Below are positions 23,068 through 33,023 of a DNA stretch of 35,812 nucleotides, one piece after another. A program made the translations under genes and the position numbers. The notes below the pieces were generated by a model. The model was given only the letters and a program-made list of their open reading frames with translations. It searched no databases and was not told where the DNA came from. Numbering within the stretch: the first letter of the stretch is position 1; every line of letters begins with the position of its first letter. This DNA comes from Alphaproteobacteria bacterium. GTDB lineage: Bacteria; Pseudomonadota; Alphaproteobacteria; Sphingomonadales; Sphingomonadaceae. The stretch covers positions 1 through 35,812 of the forward strand of contig JAUIIG010000030.1 in the NCBI GenBank assembly GCA_030431875.1. The letters run 5' to 3'.

Positions 23068-24681
23068 TCAGCCAATCCGCAGCAGGTCTGCTGAGACGGC
23101 GCCGGGGCGCCGCAGGATCGTCTCTAGCAGCGCCACGCGGTAAGCGCATTGCACGCCGGGTTCGGCATCGCGCTGGATGGCCTGGTCGAACTGGGCTTCT
23201 GACAGCCCCGCGCGGTCCATCACCGCCTCCACAACCTCGCCGGGGATCGGCGCGTTTGCCGGGAAGTCAGGCGGTGTGTCGCGCAGCAGGCCGGCATCGA
23301 ACAGGCGGCGCGCGACGTCGCGGCCTTCCTGCGTCAGCGCGGCATCGTCGGCGAAAGCATCCTGCCCGCCGTACCAGGGCGAGGGTGAAGCGCAGGCTTC
23401 GAGGCCCTCGTTGTCGCGCAGCCAGCGGATCAGGTTCAGCTCGTGCTGCTTGATCGCCACCAGTTCCGCGAAGGGGGCATTGGCGGCGGCCTGCAGGATG
23501 CGGCGGCGCAGGTCGGCACGGGCCAGCGTCAGGGCATTTTCGCTCGAAAAACCCATGTCCTCGAACCGTTCCAGCTCGGCATAGAAGGCGGGGGCCTCCT
23601 GCGAGACGATGACGAAATGCGTGCCTGGCCCGAACAGTTCGTCGACGATCTCCTGCTTCTGTTCGTCGGTCCAGCCTGCCGGAATTGTCTGGGTGGTTAC
23701 GATAGGCGGTGCCACGTCGTAGCCGCGCGGGGTGGAGCTGTCGGAAATCGCCGCGCCGATGCGGAACAGGAAGACCAATCCGATCACGACGAACATGATC
23801 CACTTCCACGGGCTGCCCACTTCGTCGGGCTCGACGTAGGAGGCGACCCGCTGGCCATCAAGGTATTCTTCCAGCTCGGGATAGTTCTCGCGCATGTAGA
23901 CCAGCAGGTCGGTCACGTGCTTGATATTGGCACCCTGCCACGGCAGCTTCGAGCGCGGCCCCGGCTTGCGCAGTTCCAGGTAGGCGTTGTGCCACTCGTG
24001 GTCCGGCTTCTCCAGTTCCTTCAGGAACGAGAGCGCGTGGAGTCGGGCGTTGAGGAAGGCCACCGGGGCATATTCGTCGATCCGGCCGGCGTCGCGGTCC
24101 CAGCCGAAGGCGGCAACAGCGTCTTCCACCAGCGGTCCGGTGCGCGGCCAGCCGCTGGCGAGGTAGTGCGCCAGCCAGTCCTCGATCCCGCCCTGCTTGT
24201 CGATTGCGGCACCCTGCGCATCGGCGAAGATCGCCTGCATCAGCGCGGCGGCTTCCTCGTACTCCTCAGCCGTCAGCGGCACATCGGTGAACTCGCCGCC
24301 AGGGAACACGATTTCGAGGAAACGGCCCGGCTTGGGGTCAGGCGGCGGGGCGTCGGCTGCCGGGTCGGGCTGGGTATCGAGCGGGGGCAAGGGAGCCAGC
24401 GGAGCCATTGGCGCAGGCCCCGCCATGTCATCCATGGGATCGTCGAACTCCCCGCCGAACCAGTCGTTCAGCTCCGCCTCGCGCGCGTCCGGATCCTGGA
24501 TGGCGCGGCCTTCCTTGGCCAGCCACAGGGCCTCTTCGCGCGCTTGCCGCAGCCGGGAGAACCCGGCCACGTCCTCGTCCGGATTGATCGCCTTCAGCTT
24601 GGCGGCGTAGGCCGAGCGGATGGCCTTGCGATCATTGGTCGGTTCGATCCCCAGCACGTCCCAGGGGAAGTGACGGGTCAT
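23068..24681 (-). CDS. Membrane J-like protein, partner of HscC-type Hsp70
   Basis: A 537-residue protein. Residues 5-40 resemble the start of a J domain: FPWDVLGIEPTNDRKAIRSA followed by YAAKLKAINPDED, but the HPD tripeptide that stimulates Hsp70 ATPase is NPD here (33-35). A Pro/Asp-rich linker (about 85-120) and one membrane segment (about 292-312, WKWIMFVVIGLVFLF) separate the J-like head from a C-terminal domain rich in Trp, Arg and acidic residues. The likely layout is a cytoplasmic N-terminal J-like head with a single crossing. It overlaps hscC by the ATGA motif, so the two are translationally coupled and probably function together, as E. coli HscC does with its membrane J-proteins (DjlB, DjlC). 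Convergent with the PAT transporter gene, 12 bases apart. Function of the C-terminal half is unknown. Confidence 0.85.
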   Translation of the reverse strand: MTRHFPWDVLGIEPTNDRKAIRSAYAAKLKAINPDEDVAGFSRLRQAREEALWLAKEGRAIQDPDAREAELNDWFGGEFDDPMDDMAGPAPMAPLAPLPPLDTQPDPAADAPPPDPKPGRFLEIVFPGGEFTDVPLTAEEYEEAAALMQAIFADAQGAAIDKQGGIEDWLAHYLASGWPRTGPLVEDAVAAFGWDRDAGRIDEYAPVAFLNARLHALSFLKELEKPDHEWHNAYLELRKPGPRSKLPWQGANIKHVTDLLVYMRENYPELEEYLDGQRVASYVEPDEVGSPWKWIMFVVIGLVFLFRIGAAISDSSTPRGYDVAPPIVTTQTIPAGWTDEQKQEIVDELFGPGTHFVIVSQEAPAFYAELERFEDMGFSSENALTLARADLRRRILQAAANAPFAELVAIKQHELNLIRWLRDNEGLEACASPSPWYGGQDAFADDAALTQEGRDVARRLFDAGLLRDTPPDFPANAPIPGEVVEAVMDRAGLSEAQFDQAIQRDAEPGVQCAYRVALLETILRRPGAVSADLLRIG

Positions 24682-26393
24682 AGCGGACTGTGACCGTCGA
24701 TTTCGTCGAGCACGGCAATGAACTGCTCACGCGCCTCGGCAATGGCGCGCGGTTCCTGCGCCTCGATCACCGTGGTGAACTGCAGGATCATCTGCCCGAT
24801 ATGGTCACGCAAGGGGCCGGAGAAGCTTTCGTACATGCGTTCCGCCCGCGCCATCAGGGCGACGTTCTCGGCCTCGTCGCGCGGGTGGACCTTGAGCTTT
24901 TCCAGCTCCTTGCGGCGCTTCTCGAAGGCGGACTTGTCCTTGCGGTCTTCCTCGTCGGCGATCACCAGGTTCTTGCGCAGGTCGGTCTCGGGCACGTGGG
25001 CGTCGACTTCCAGCAGGCCGCTGCTGTCGTAGGTGAAGCGCACGCGCACTTCCTTACCTGCTGGCCCCTTGGGCACGGGAATATCCAGTGCGCCCAGCAG
25101 GACGTTGTCGCGCACCAGCCGCGCCTCGCCCTGGTAGACCTCCAGTTTCACGCTCGGCTGGTTGTCGTGCATGGTGGAGTAGGAGTGCTCGCGGCTCACC
25201 GGCACGGGGGTGTTGCGCTGGATGATCGGCGAGAACAGCCCGTCGTGGATGCGTCCGGTGCGATCACGCTCGGCGGTATTGATGCCCATGGTGAAAGGGG
25301 CGACGTCGGAGATGCGGATTTCCTCCAATCCTTCGCCGCTGGCGAGCAGGCCGGCCTGGATCGCCGCGCCCAGCGCCACGGCATGGTCCGGGTGGACATT
25401 GGCATTGGGGAAGCGGCCGAACATGCGGGTGATCGCCTTCTTCACCACCGGCATGCGGGTGGCGCCGCCCACCAGCACGATGTCGCTCAATTCGTCCGAC
25501 TGGATGCCGCAGTCGCGCATGGCGCGCACCACCGGTTCGCGCAGGCGCGCGATCAGCGGGGCGGAGGCCTCCTCGAAAGCCTCGGCAGTGATCGAGGTCT
25601 CGAACGGCTGGCCTTCCAGCGTGACGGTGAACTTGGCCGCATCGGCTTCGGTCAGCGCGCGGCGGCATTTCTCTGCCGCCAGCGTCAGCAAGGCTTCGCG
25701 CTTGTCGGCGGCCATGTGCTGCAATGCGCTCTCGGCCTCGTTGCCCAGCGCGGGGCGGGCGATCTTGATGAGCATGGAGTTGAAGTCATCGCCGCCGAGC
25801 CGGTTGTCGCCGGCAGAGGCGCGCACTTCGACAATTCCGTCGAACATCTCGACAATGGAGACGTCGAAGGTGCCGCCGCCAAGGTCGAACACCAGGAAGG
25901 GCTCGCGATCACCGCGATCCTGCAGGCCGAAGGCGAGGGCGGCGGCGGTCGGTTCGTTGATCAGGCGGCGCACTTCCAGCCCCGCCAGCTCGCCCGCGCG
26001 CCGGGTGGCCTTGCGCTGCTTGTCGTTGAAATAGGCGGGCACGGTGATGACGGCCTCTGTCGGACGCGTGCCGGTGGCGGCTTCCACATCGTCCGCGAGT
26101 GCGCGCAGAACCATGGCGGAGAGGTCTTCTGCTCGCCACTTGCCGCGCTTGCTGCCCAGCGGCGTGGTGTGCTCGGTACCGATATAGCGCTTGAAGCTGG
26201 TGGCCGTTTCGCTTGGCTGCGTTGCCAGCCGGTCCAGCGCGGCCTGCCCGACCCATGACTGCCCGCCCTTGTCGACCGAGACGGCAGACGGGGTGAGCAC
26301 CTGGGACAGCGCGTTTTCGATGAGGTCGGCGTTTCCGTCACGCCAGATAGCAACGGCACTGTTGGTAGTGCCCAGATCGATCCCGATCAGCAT
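24678..26393 (-). CDS. hscC: Hsp70-family chaperone HscC
   Basis: Specialised Hsp70, 571 residues, the HscC size rather than the 630-640 of DnaK. The nucleotide-binding domain shows GIDLGTTNSAVAIW (4-17), the linker between lobes with VPAYFNDKQRKATRRAGELAG, LVFDLGGGTFDVSIVEMFDG and IVLVGGATRMP, all complete, so ATPase activity is expected. The substrate-binding part carries DVAPFTMGI and a short helical lid with coiled-coil-like sequence (DEEDRKDKSAFEKRRKELEKLK). In E. coli HscC (with DjlB/DjlC) has a fast cycle and affects sigma-70 activity; here the downstream gene, overlapping by 4 bases, encodes a J-like partner. On the minus strand a possible promoter, TTGTCG and TAAACA 16 bases apart, lies at about 26422-26449; this is weak. 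Start ATG 26393. Confidence 0.93.
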   Translation of the reverse strand: MLIGIDLGTTNSAVAIWRDGNADLIENALSQVLTPSAVSVDKGGQSWVGQAALDRLATQPSETATSFKRYIGTEHTTPLGSKRGKWRAEDLSAMVLRALADDVEAATGTRPTEAVITVPAYFNDKQRKATRRAGELAGLEVRRLINEPTAAALAFGLQDRGDREPFLVFDLGGGTFDVSIVEMFDGIVEVRASAGDNRLGGDDFNSMLIKIARPALGNEAESALQHMAADKREALLTLAAEKCRRALTEADAAKFTVTLEGQPFETSITAEAFEEASAPLIARLREPVVRAMRDCGIQSDELSDIVLVGGATRMPVVKKAITRMFGRFPNANVHPDHAVALGAAIQAGLLASGEGLEEIRISDVAPFTMGINTAERDRTGRIHDGLFSPIIQRNTPVPVSREHSYSTMHDNQPSVKLEVYQGEARLVRDNVLLGALDIPVPKGPAGKEVRVRFTYDSSGLLEVDAHVPETDLRKNLVIADEEDRKDKSAFEKRRKELEKLKVHPRDEAENVALMARAERMYESFSGPLRDHIGQMILQFTTVIEAQEPRAIAEAREQFIAVLDEIDGHSPL

Positions 26394-26540
26394 GGAAATC
26401 CCTGAATTGTCTTTGGCGGCCTGTTTAACCCATTGGCCGGAAGCGACAAGCGGCTTTGCATGGCGGGGCGTGTCACATGGATGACGCGGGACTGTAATCG
26501 AGTCTTCAACCCGTCACATTGCTCCTGTTGGGCAGGCGTC

Positions 26541-26999
26541 ATGTCGCGCACCGCCCTTCTTGCATCCTGCCTTGCCCTCATGGCTCTCCCTGTCACCGCA
26601 CAGGCGGGGGAACTGTCGGGCGTCGTGCGCGATTCGGTGGCCATGCCGGTGGCCGGTGCCACGGTCGAAGTGCCCGAACTGGGCCTTGTCACGCAGACCG
26701 ATGCCGAAGGTCGCTATCGTTTCGACGATGTCGCGGCAGGTGAGCGCCGCATCGCCGTGGAACAGGTGGAGGGCGCGCGCCAGTTTGCCTCGGTAACCGT
26801 GCCCGATGAAGGGTCGGCAACGCGCAACGTATTCCTCTACCCGCGCCGGGTGGTGGAAGAGGCGGCGACCGGCGTGAACCCGCTGGAGACCATGCTGCTC
26901 GACGTGCTGGCCGCCCAGGCCTGGGAAGATGCGAGCGAGATGACCGCCAACGACGCTGGTGAAGCAGTCAGCTGGCAGTGGCGCGACCTCGACGGCTAG
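26541..26999 (+). CDS. Small exported protein with carboxypeptidase regulatory-like domain
   Basis: A 152-residue secreted protein. A signal peptide (about 1-21, MSRTALLASCLALMALPVTAQA) is followed by a Greek-key beta-sandwich of the CarboxypepD_reg family (about 22-95): GELSGVVRDSVAMPVAGATVEVPELGLVTQTDAEGRYRFDDV, where VxGATV and TDAEGRYRFxxV are the typical repeats seen at the start of TonB-dependent receptors. The C-terminal third is acidic with no recognisable domain. There is no TonB receptor barrel, so the domain stands alone. It is divergent from hscC across 147 bases; the ATG at 26541 is chosen because the signal peptide begins there, and the longer open frame upstream is leader sequence. 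Function unknown. Confidence 0.82.
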   Translation: MSRTALLASCLALMALPVTAQAGELSGVVRDSVAMPVAGATVEVPELGLVTQTDAEGRYRFDDVAAGERRIAVEQVEGARQFASVTVPDEGSATRNVFLYPRRVVEEAATGVNPLETMLLDVLAAQAWEDASEMTANDAGEAVSWQWRDLDG

Positions 27000-27009
27000 A
27001 CGCCGTTAC

Positions 27010-27465
27010 TCAATCAAGAAAATCCATGTCCTCGAACCACGCGGCCTGGCCGTGCAGGGCGCCGTCCTCGTCGCGGACATTCCAGATCACCGCGTCATTG
27101 ATGCGGAAGCGCGAACCGTCGGCGGCTATGCGCACGCCGGAATAGCCTTTCACCACGTCGTCCGCTTCCAGTTTGGCGAGCATCTCGGCGCGCTGGTCCC
27201 GGTGTTCGGGTTCGGCGGACTTCTGCGACGGCATGCCGATGAAGCTGTCCGCGTCCATCTTGAACAGCGTCAGCGCGCAGGCGTTGGCATAACAGAACAG
27301 CGGGTCGTCCTCGGTGCCGTGGACGACTACGGCGGCGGGATTGTGCCACAGCTCATCCGCGCTGGCGGCCAGCGGCTGGCCAACGACTCGCGCAAAGCTG
27401 GAAAGCAGCAAGTCGAGGCGCTCTCCTGCACAATCTTCGACAATTTTCTGATCGGTCGCACTCAT
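27010..27465 (-). CDS. MEKHLA domain-containing protein (PAS-like)
   Basis: A 151-residue soluble protein of the MEKHLA family (PF08670 type), a PAS-like fold first noted in plant HD-ZIP III proteins. Visible features are an HGTEDDPLFCYANACALTLF block (about 50-68), FIGMPSQKSAEPEHRDQRAEML (about 75-96) and a final GQAAWFEDMDFL at the C-terminus, all standard for bacterial members. PAS-like folds usually bind a small cofactor or sense redox, but no ligand is established for the bacterial family. The start is ATG 27465, preceded by only a weak TAAGAA. A very long open frame continues upstream on this strand but runs antisense through other genes and is a high-GC artefact. Divergent from the M49 peptidase gene across 69 bases. 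Confidence 0.85.
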   Translation of the reverse strand: MSATDQKIVEDCAGERLDLLLSSFARVVGQPLAASADELWHNPAAVVVHGTEDDPLFCYANACALTLFKMDADSFIGMPSQKSAEPEHRDQRAEMLAKLEADDVVKGYSGVRIAADGSRFRINDAVIWNVRDEDGALHGQAAWFEDMDFLD

Positions 27466-27534
27466 ATTCTTACGCGTTAGACAGGACTTTCCCGCTTCGC
27501 TAGATCGTTTTGCAAACTGACAAAGGATTTCCCC

Positions 27535-29208
<1,674 letters not shown>

Positions 29209-29229
29209 GGTTAGGCGGACAGTGGGGGA

Positions 29230-29589
29230 ATGAAGCGCTCTGGCGTTCTGTTTGGTGTTTTGAGCATATTGGCCAGCGTGTTCGGGATCGCTGCAATCGT
29301 GCTTTACGACCAGCGAGAATACCAATCCGCGCGCCTGGCAGCTGCCGCTTACCCTTCGACGGAAGAGGGGTTCGTCGATCAAGCCATAGATCGCTGGTCG
29401 GCTTTCAATCGCGAACCGCGGGAAGAGATTCAGCGGGCGCGTCTGCCGGTTGTCATCGCATTCGATCTCAGGACTTGCGTGCAGCTGAAAACGATTCCCG
29501 GACGGCATGGCGGCCTCGGCGGTAGCCCTATCTATTGCTTCGACAACCAGACCGGCGAATTGGTCTACGAGCAGACGGCTGTCGATTAG
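29230..29589 (+). CDS. Small membrane-anchored hypothetical protein, 119 aa
   Basis: I do not recognise the family. An N-terminal hydrophobic segment (about 5-25, GVLFGVLSILASVFGIAAIV) looks like a single anchor or uncleaved signal, after basic MKR. The remaining ~90 residues are periplasmic by this orientation and contain two cysteines (C82 and C98, in FDLRTCVQL and SPIYCFDNQTGELVYE) that could pair. The ATG at 29230 has GGGGGA just upstream, which supports a real gene despite its small size. It lies 21 bases after the M49 gene and 24 bases before the MDR gene, all on the plus strand. Base composition is somewhat less GC-rich than its neighbours by eye. Confidence 0.7.
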   Translation: MKRSGVLFGVLSILASVFGIAAIVLYDQREYQSARLAAAAYPSTEEGFVDQAIDRWSAFNREPREEIQRARLPVVIAFDLRTCVQLKTIPGRHGGLGGSPIYCFDNQTGELVYEQTAVD

Positions 29590-29613
29590 GCCAGACCACA
29601 AAGGGATTTCCGA

Positions 29614-30624
29614 GTGAAAGCCTACCTTCTTTCCTCCTATGGCGGCCCCGCAAAGGCCTCGTTGGCCGAGGTCGCCCACCCCGAACCCGGTCCCGGCGAA
29701 CTGCTGGTGCGGGTTCGCGCGGCGGGGCTCAATCCGGTCGACTTCAAGACCCGCGAGGGGATGCTCAAGGTCGTGCAGCGCTATCCGCTGCCGATTTTCA
29801 TGGGCAACGAACTGGCGGGCGTGGTCGAGGCTTGCGGCATGGGGGCAGGGCGGTTCGCACCAGGCGACCGCGTGTTCGCCCGCGTCGGCAAGGAGCGCAT
29901 GGGGGCCTTTGCCGAATATGCCGTGGTGGCCGAGGATCATCTCGCGGCCATCCCGGACGAACTCGACTACGTACAGGCGGCGGCAATTCCGCTGGCAGGG
30001 CTGACCGCGCTTCAGGCCTTGCGCGACGAACTGGGGGTCAAGCCCGGCTTCCGGGTGCTGATCACCGGCGGCGCGGGCGGGGTCGGCACTTTCGCGATCC
30101 AGATCGCCAAGGCGCTGGGTGCCCATGTCATCACCACCGCGTCCCCACGCGGGCGTGAGTTGGTCGAGAGCCTCGGCGCGGACGAGGTGGTCGACTACAC
30201 CAGGGACAAGTTCGAAGACGTTATCCAGCCGGTCGACGGGGCTTTCGACCTGATCGGTGGCGACACGCTCAGCCGCGCTTTCGGGATCGTAGAAAAGGGT
30301 GGACGTGTTGTCTCCGTCGCTGGAATGCCCGAACCGCGTACCGCCCGACAGGACCTTGGGCGCGGCTGGTTCCTCGCCACGCTGTTCTGGGCCGCCAGCT
30401 TCAAGTTCCGCATGCAGGCGCGGAAAGCAGGCGTCGATTATCGCTACCTGTTCATGCACCCCAGCGGGGTGGAACTGGCCGCACTCGGTGCCATGGCCAG
30501 CGAGGGAAAGCTCGAGCCGGTGATCGACAGCACCTACGCATTCGAAAAGATCGGAAATGCCATGGCCGCGCTCGAAGCGGGCCATGCCAAGGGCAAGATC
30601 GTCGTGACGATGGAGGCCGCCTAG
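29614..30624 (+). CDS. NADP-dependent quinone-oxidoreductase-like MDR enzyme
   Basis: A 336-residue medium-chain dehydrogenase/reductase without the catalytic-zinc ligands, of the quinone oxidoreductase or zeta-crystallin branch. The GroES-like N-terminal domain shows GPGELLVRVRAAGLNPVDFK (about 27-46), then the nucleotide fold carries ITGGAGGVGTFAIQIAKALGAHV (about 150-172), with GGAGGVG as the NADPH loop. The remaining region has the FDLIGGDTL element. It likely reduces quinones or activated double bonds with NADPH. The start is GTG 29614 after AAGGGA. The stop overlaps the stop of the methyltransferase on the other strand by 4 bases. Confidence 0.9.
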   Translation: MKAYLLSSYGGPAKASLAEVAHPEPGPGELLVRVRAAGLNPVDFKTREGMLKVVQRYPLPIFMGNELAGVVEACGMGAGRFAPGDRVFARVGKERMGAFAEYAVVAEDHLAAIPDELDYVQAAAIPLAGLTALQALRDELGVKPGFRVLITGGAGGVGTFAIQIAKALGAHVITTASPRGRELVESLGADEVVDYTRDKFEDVIQPVDGAFDLIGGDTLSRAFGIVEKGGRVVSVAGMPEPRTARQDLGRGWFLATLFWAASFKFRMQARKAGVDYRYLFMHPSGVELAALGAMASEGKLEPVIDSTYAFEKIGNAMAALEAGHAKGKIVVTMEAA

Positions 30625-31253
30625 GCCTCTTCCTTCCAGCCCCAGGCCAGGCGGCACGGAGGGATATTCAGCCATTCGAAGCCGCTATCGACCCGGTCGA
30701 AATGCTGTTCGGACAGCTCATGCGCGACCTTGCTGAACTGGTAGGTCAGGAAGGCACCGCCGGGGCGGATCGCCCGTTCGGTCGCAGCGGTGATGCGCTC
30801 TCCCACGCCATCGGGCAGGGTGGAAAAGGGCAGGCCCGAGAGCACGTAGTCCGCCTGCTCATGGCCATGTTCGCGGATAATCCGCTCCACGTCTTCAGCC
30901 GACCCGTGGACGGCGATGAAGCGGTTGTCGTGGATGGTGCGGTTGAGATAGTCGATGAACAGCTTGTTCGTGTCGATCACGATCAGCTTGGCGTCCAGCC
31001 GCAACTGTTCGAGCACCGGGTGGCAGAAGGTGCCTACGCCGGGACCATATTCGACGAACAGCCGGCAGCGGTCCCAGTCGACCGGTGCGAGCATCTTGCG
31101 GATCATGAAGCCGGAAGACGGAATGATCGAGCCGACCATCTTCGGATGTTCGACGAAGCCCCGGAAGAAAACGCCCCAGGCGCCGAAGAATTCGCGCAGC
31201 TGGCGCTTCCGGCGGTTCGAATTGCGTTCCTGCGTAAGCTCTTGAGACGCCAT
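30621..31253 (-). CDS. Class I SAM-dependent methyltransferase, phospholipid N-methyltransferase (PmtA)-like
   Basis: A 210-residue methyltransferase. Residues 20-60 hold the pattern [21 protein letters not shown] then [13 protein letters not shown], which is typical of the PmtA/COG3963 family that methylates phosphatidylethanolamine toward phosphatidylcholine. The SAM-binding motif I is [10 protein letters not shown] (about 68-77), and acidic motif II is LIVIDTN (about 90-96). PmtA proteins are soluble but membrane-associated; substrate remains to be tested, since the family also includes rRNA methyltransferase-like members. ATG 31253 is preceded by AAGGA at about 12 bases. Converges with the MDR gene (4-base overlap) and is divergent from trhO. 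Confidence 0.82.
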   Translation of the reverse strand: MASQELTQERNSNRRKRQLREFFGAWGVFFRGFVEHPKMVGSIIPSSGFMIRKMLAPVDWDRCRLFVEYGPGVGTFCHPVLEQLRLDAKLIVIDTNKLFIDYLNRTIHDNRFIAVHGSAEDVERIIREHGHEQADYVLSGLPFSTLPDGVGERITAATERAIRPGGAFLTYQFSKVAHELSEQHFDRVDSGFEWLNIPPCRLAWGWKEEA

Positions 31254-31272
31254 ATTGGATCAGTGTTCCTTG

Positions 31273-31290
31273 CCATGCCCCCTGGCATGG
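31273..31290. repeat. Perfect hairpin in the pmtA-like/trhO intergenic region
   Basis: CCATGCC (31273-31279), a CCCT loop and GGCATGG (31284-31290) form a 7-bp perfect stem, 20 bases upstream of the pmtA-like start codon. It could be a transcript structure or a protein site; no further support. Confidence 0.35.
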
Positions 31291-31403
31291 GGGCCGAACG
31301 GCTTGGACGCGGAGTCGCAAATGCGCCGCAGCTTTGCAAGGACTTGGCGACGGGCCGTGGGCAGGCGGGCTGGCCGTCGGCTGTCTCTGGCCCCGCCGCG
31401 AAT

Positions 31404-31460
31404 GGCGCGCTAAAGCGCCGCCCATGGCCGCCCCGCACCCTGCCACCCCGCACCCTGCCA
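31404..31460 (+). promoter_or_regulatory. trhO leader hairpin and 15-bp tandem duplication
   Basis: GGCGC (31404-31408) and GCGCC (31415-31419) form a stem ending 4 bases before the trhO ATG, in the place where a Shine-Dalgarno would normally sit; none is seen. Just inside the gene, CCCCGCACCCTGCCA occurs twice in perfect tandem (31431-31445 and 31446-31460), duplicating a PHPAT peptide. Confidence 0.4.
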
Positions 31461-32401
31461 CCAACGCGCCCGTCTGCGTCGCGGCGCTCTATCGTTTTGC
31501 GCGCTTCGACGACCCCGCAGCGCTGCGCCAGCCGCTGCTGGACCTGTGCAATGCGCAGGGCATCAAGGGCACGCTGCTGCTGGCGCCGGAGGGGATCAAC
31601 GGCACCGTTGCCGGTTCGCGCGAGGGGATCGGCAAGGCGGTGGAACATATTCGCAGCCTGCCCGGCTGTGACGAATTGAGCCTCAAGTACTCGGGCGCGA
31701 GCGAGATGCCTTTCTACCGCATGAAGGTGCGGCTGAAGCGCGAGATCGTCACCATGGGGCAGGGTGATCTCGATCCTGCGCACAACGCGGGCACCTACGT
31801 TGATCCGCAGGACTGGAACGAACTGATCGCCGATCCGGAGACGATCGTGATCGACACCCGCAACGACTATGAAGTGGCCATCGGCACCTTCGAGCGCGCC
31901 ATCGATCCGAAAACGCCCAGCTTCCGCGACTTCCCCGACTGGTTCCGCGCCGAGCGCGACCGGCTGCTAGGGGAGGGCAAGGCGCCAAAGGTTGCCATGT
32001 TCTGCACCGGCGGCATCCGCTGCGAGAAGTCGACCGCCTTCCTCAAGTCCGAAGGCGTGGAAGAGGTTTTCCACCTCAACGGCGGCATCCTGAAGTACCT
32101 CGAGACCGTCCCCGAAGAAGAGAGCCTGTGGCGCGGCGAATGCTTCGTATTCGATCAGCGCGTGAGCGTGGGCCATGGGCTCGTCGAAGGCAGCTATGGC
32201 CTGTGCCACGCCTGCCGCCTGCCGGTGAGCGAGGAGGACATGGCCTCGCCGCTCTACGAGGAGGGCGTCAGCTGCCCCAAGTGCCACGACACGCGCACCG
32301 AAGAGCAGCGCCAGTCATACCGCGAACGCCAGAAGCAGGAGGCCCTCGCCGCGCAGGCAGGGCGCGCCCACATCGGCCACGTGTTCGAGGCTGATGACTG
32401 A
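31424..32401 (+). CDS. trhO: tRNA uridine(34) hydroxylase TrhO (rhodanese-related)
   Basis: Oxygen-dependent enzyme making 5-hydroxyuridine at U34 of some tRNAs; formerly YceA. The 325-residue protein has a ferredoxin-like N-terminal acylphosphatase-type part (about 15-110, with [13 protein letters not shown] then [20 protein letters not shown]) and a rhodanese domain (about 135-240) ending in the catalytic loop [11 protein letters not shown] (C194, C199). The C-terminal tail has two CxxC pairs (CHACRLP and CPKCHD), a likely zinc ribbon. The start ATG 31424 fits family N-termini, although the frame is open upstream. A tandem 15-bp duplication at the N-terminus gives [10 protein letters not shown]. 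It overlaps the downstream glutathione transferase gene by 8 bases, so the two are coupled. Confidence 0.93.
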   Translation: MAAPHPATPHPATNAPVCVAALYRFARFDDPAALRQPLLDLCNAQGIKGTLLLAPEGINGTVAGSREGIGKAVEHIRSLPGCDELSLKYSGASEMPFYRMKVRLKREIVTMGQGDLDPAHNAGTYVDPQDWNELIADPETIVIDTRNDYEVAIGTFERAIDPKTPSFRDFPDWFRAERDRLLGEGKAPKVAMFCTGGIRCEKSTAFLKSEGVEEVFHLNGGILKYLETVPEEESLWRGECFVFDQRVSVGHGLVEGSYGLCHACRLPVSEEDMASPLYEEGVSCPKCHDTRTEEQRQSYRERQKQEALAAQAGRAHIGHVFEADD

Positions 32402-33023
32402 ACCGGTCCTCTACTCTTTCCGTCGCTGCCCCTATGCCATGCGCGCGCGGCTGGCGCTGGTGGTCAGCCAGACGGCCTGCGAACTGCGCGAGGTCAAGCT
32501 GGCGGACAAGCCGCAAGCCATGCTCGACGCCTCGCCCAAGGGCACGGTACCGGTATTGGTGCTGGAAGACGGTGCGGTGATCGACGAGAGCGAAGACGTC
32601 ATGCGCTGGGCGCTCGCCCGGAATGATTCGGAGGGCTGGCTGGAGCGCGACGATCCGGCGCTGATCGAAGAATGTGACGGTCCGTTCAAGCACGCGCTCG
32701 ACCGCTACAAGTACCCGAACCGCTACGACGGTTGCGACCCGCTGCCGCACCGTGCGGCGGGGCTCGAGTTCCTGCAACAGCTGGACGCGCGCATCGGCGG
32801 ACAGGGGCAATTGTGCGGCGACAGGCGCGGGTTGGCCGATGCCGCGATATTTCCCTTTGTCCGCCAGTTCGCCAACCACGATCGGCAATGGTTCGACGCG
32901 CAGGACTTGCCGCATGTCCACGAGTGGCTAGCCGGCCACCTGGACTCGCCGCTGTTCAAGACCATCATGCAGCGCGAGAAGCCGTGGCAGCCGGGCCAGC
33001 CGCCCGTGGCCATGGCGCTCTGA
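32394..33023 (+). CDS. Glutathione S-transferase family protein
   Basis: A 209-residue GST-fold protein. The N-terminal thioredoxin-like domain has [17 protein letters not shown] (about 6-22), in which CPYAMRAR carries a catalytic-type cysteine (C12) plus the fold's usual arginine, and [19 protein letters not shown] with the cis-proline and Glu-Ser glutathione motif (about 48-66). The C-terminal helical domain begins near residue 85. The CPYA motif resembles glutaredoxin-like omega/DHAR-type GSTs, which act as thiol transferases rather than conjugating enzymes. Start ATG 32394, 8 bases inside trhO; co-expression is expected. Its stop abuts the DUF389 gene stop without gap. Confidence 0.87.
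   Translation: MTEPVLYSFRRCPYAMRARLALVVSQTACELREVKLADKPQAMLDASPKGTVPVLVLEDGAVIDESEDVMRWALARNDSEGWLERDDPALIEECDGPFKHALDRYKYPNRYDGCDPLPHRAAGLEFLQQLDARIGGQGQLCGDRRGLADAAIFPFVRQFANHDRQWFDAQDLPHVHEWLAGHLDSPLFKTIMQREKPWQPGQPPVAMAL

Noticed and set aside
24690..26258. A 522-codon plus-strand open frame over hscC
   Set aside because: It is the complement-frame shadow of hscC; the protein sequence has no recognisable domain and hscC motifs are complete on the minus strand.
26422..26449. A strong promoter or heat-shock (sigma-32) promoter for hscC
   Set aside because: TTGTCG and TAAACA are weak matches with 16-base spacing and no sigma-32 -10 pattern was convincing, so it is only mentioned with the gene.
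31254..31423. A longer N-terminus for trhO from 31334
   Set aside because: The extra 30 residues are low-complexity and lack resemblance to the family; the ATG at 31424 fits the normal N-terminus.
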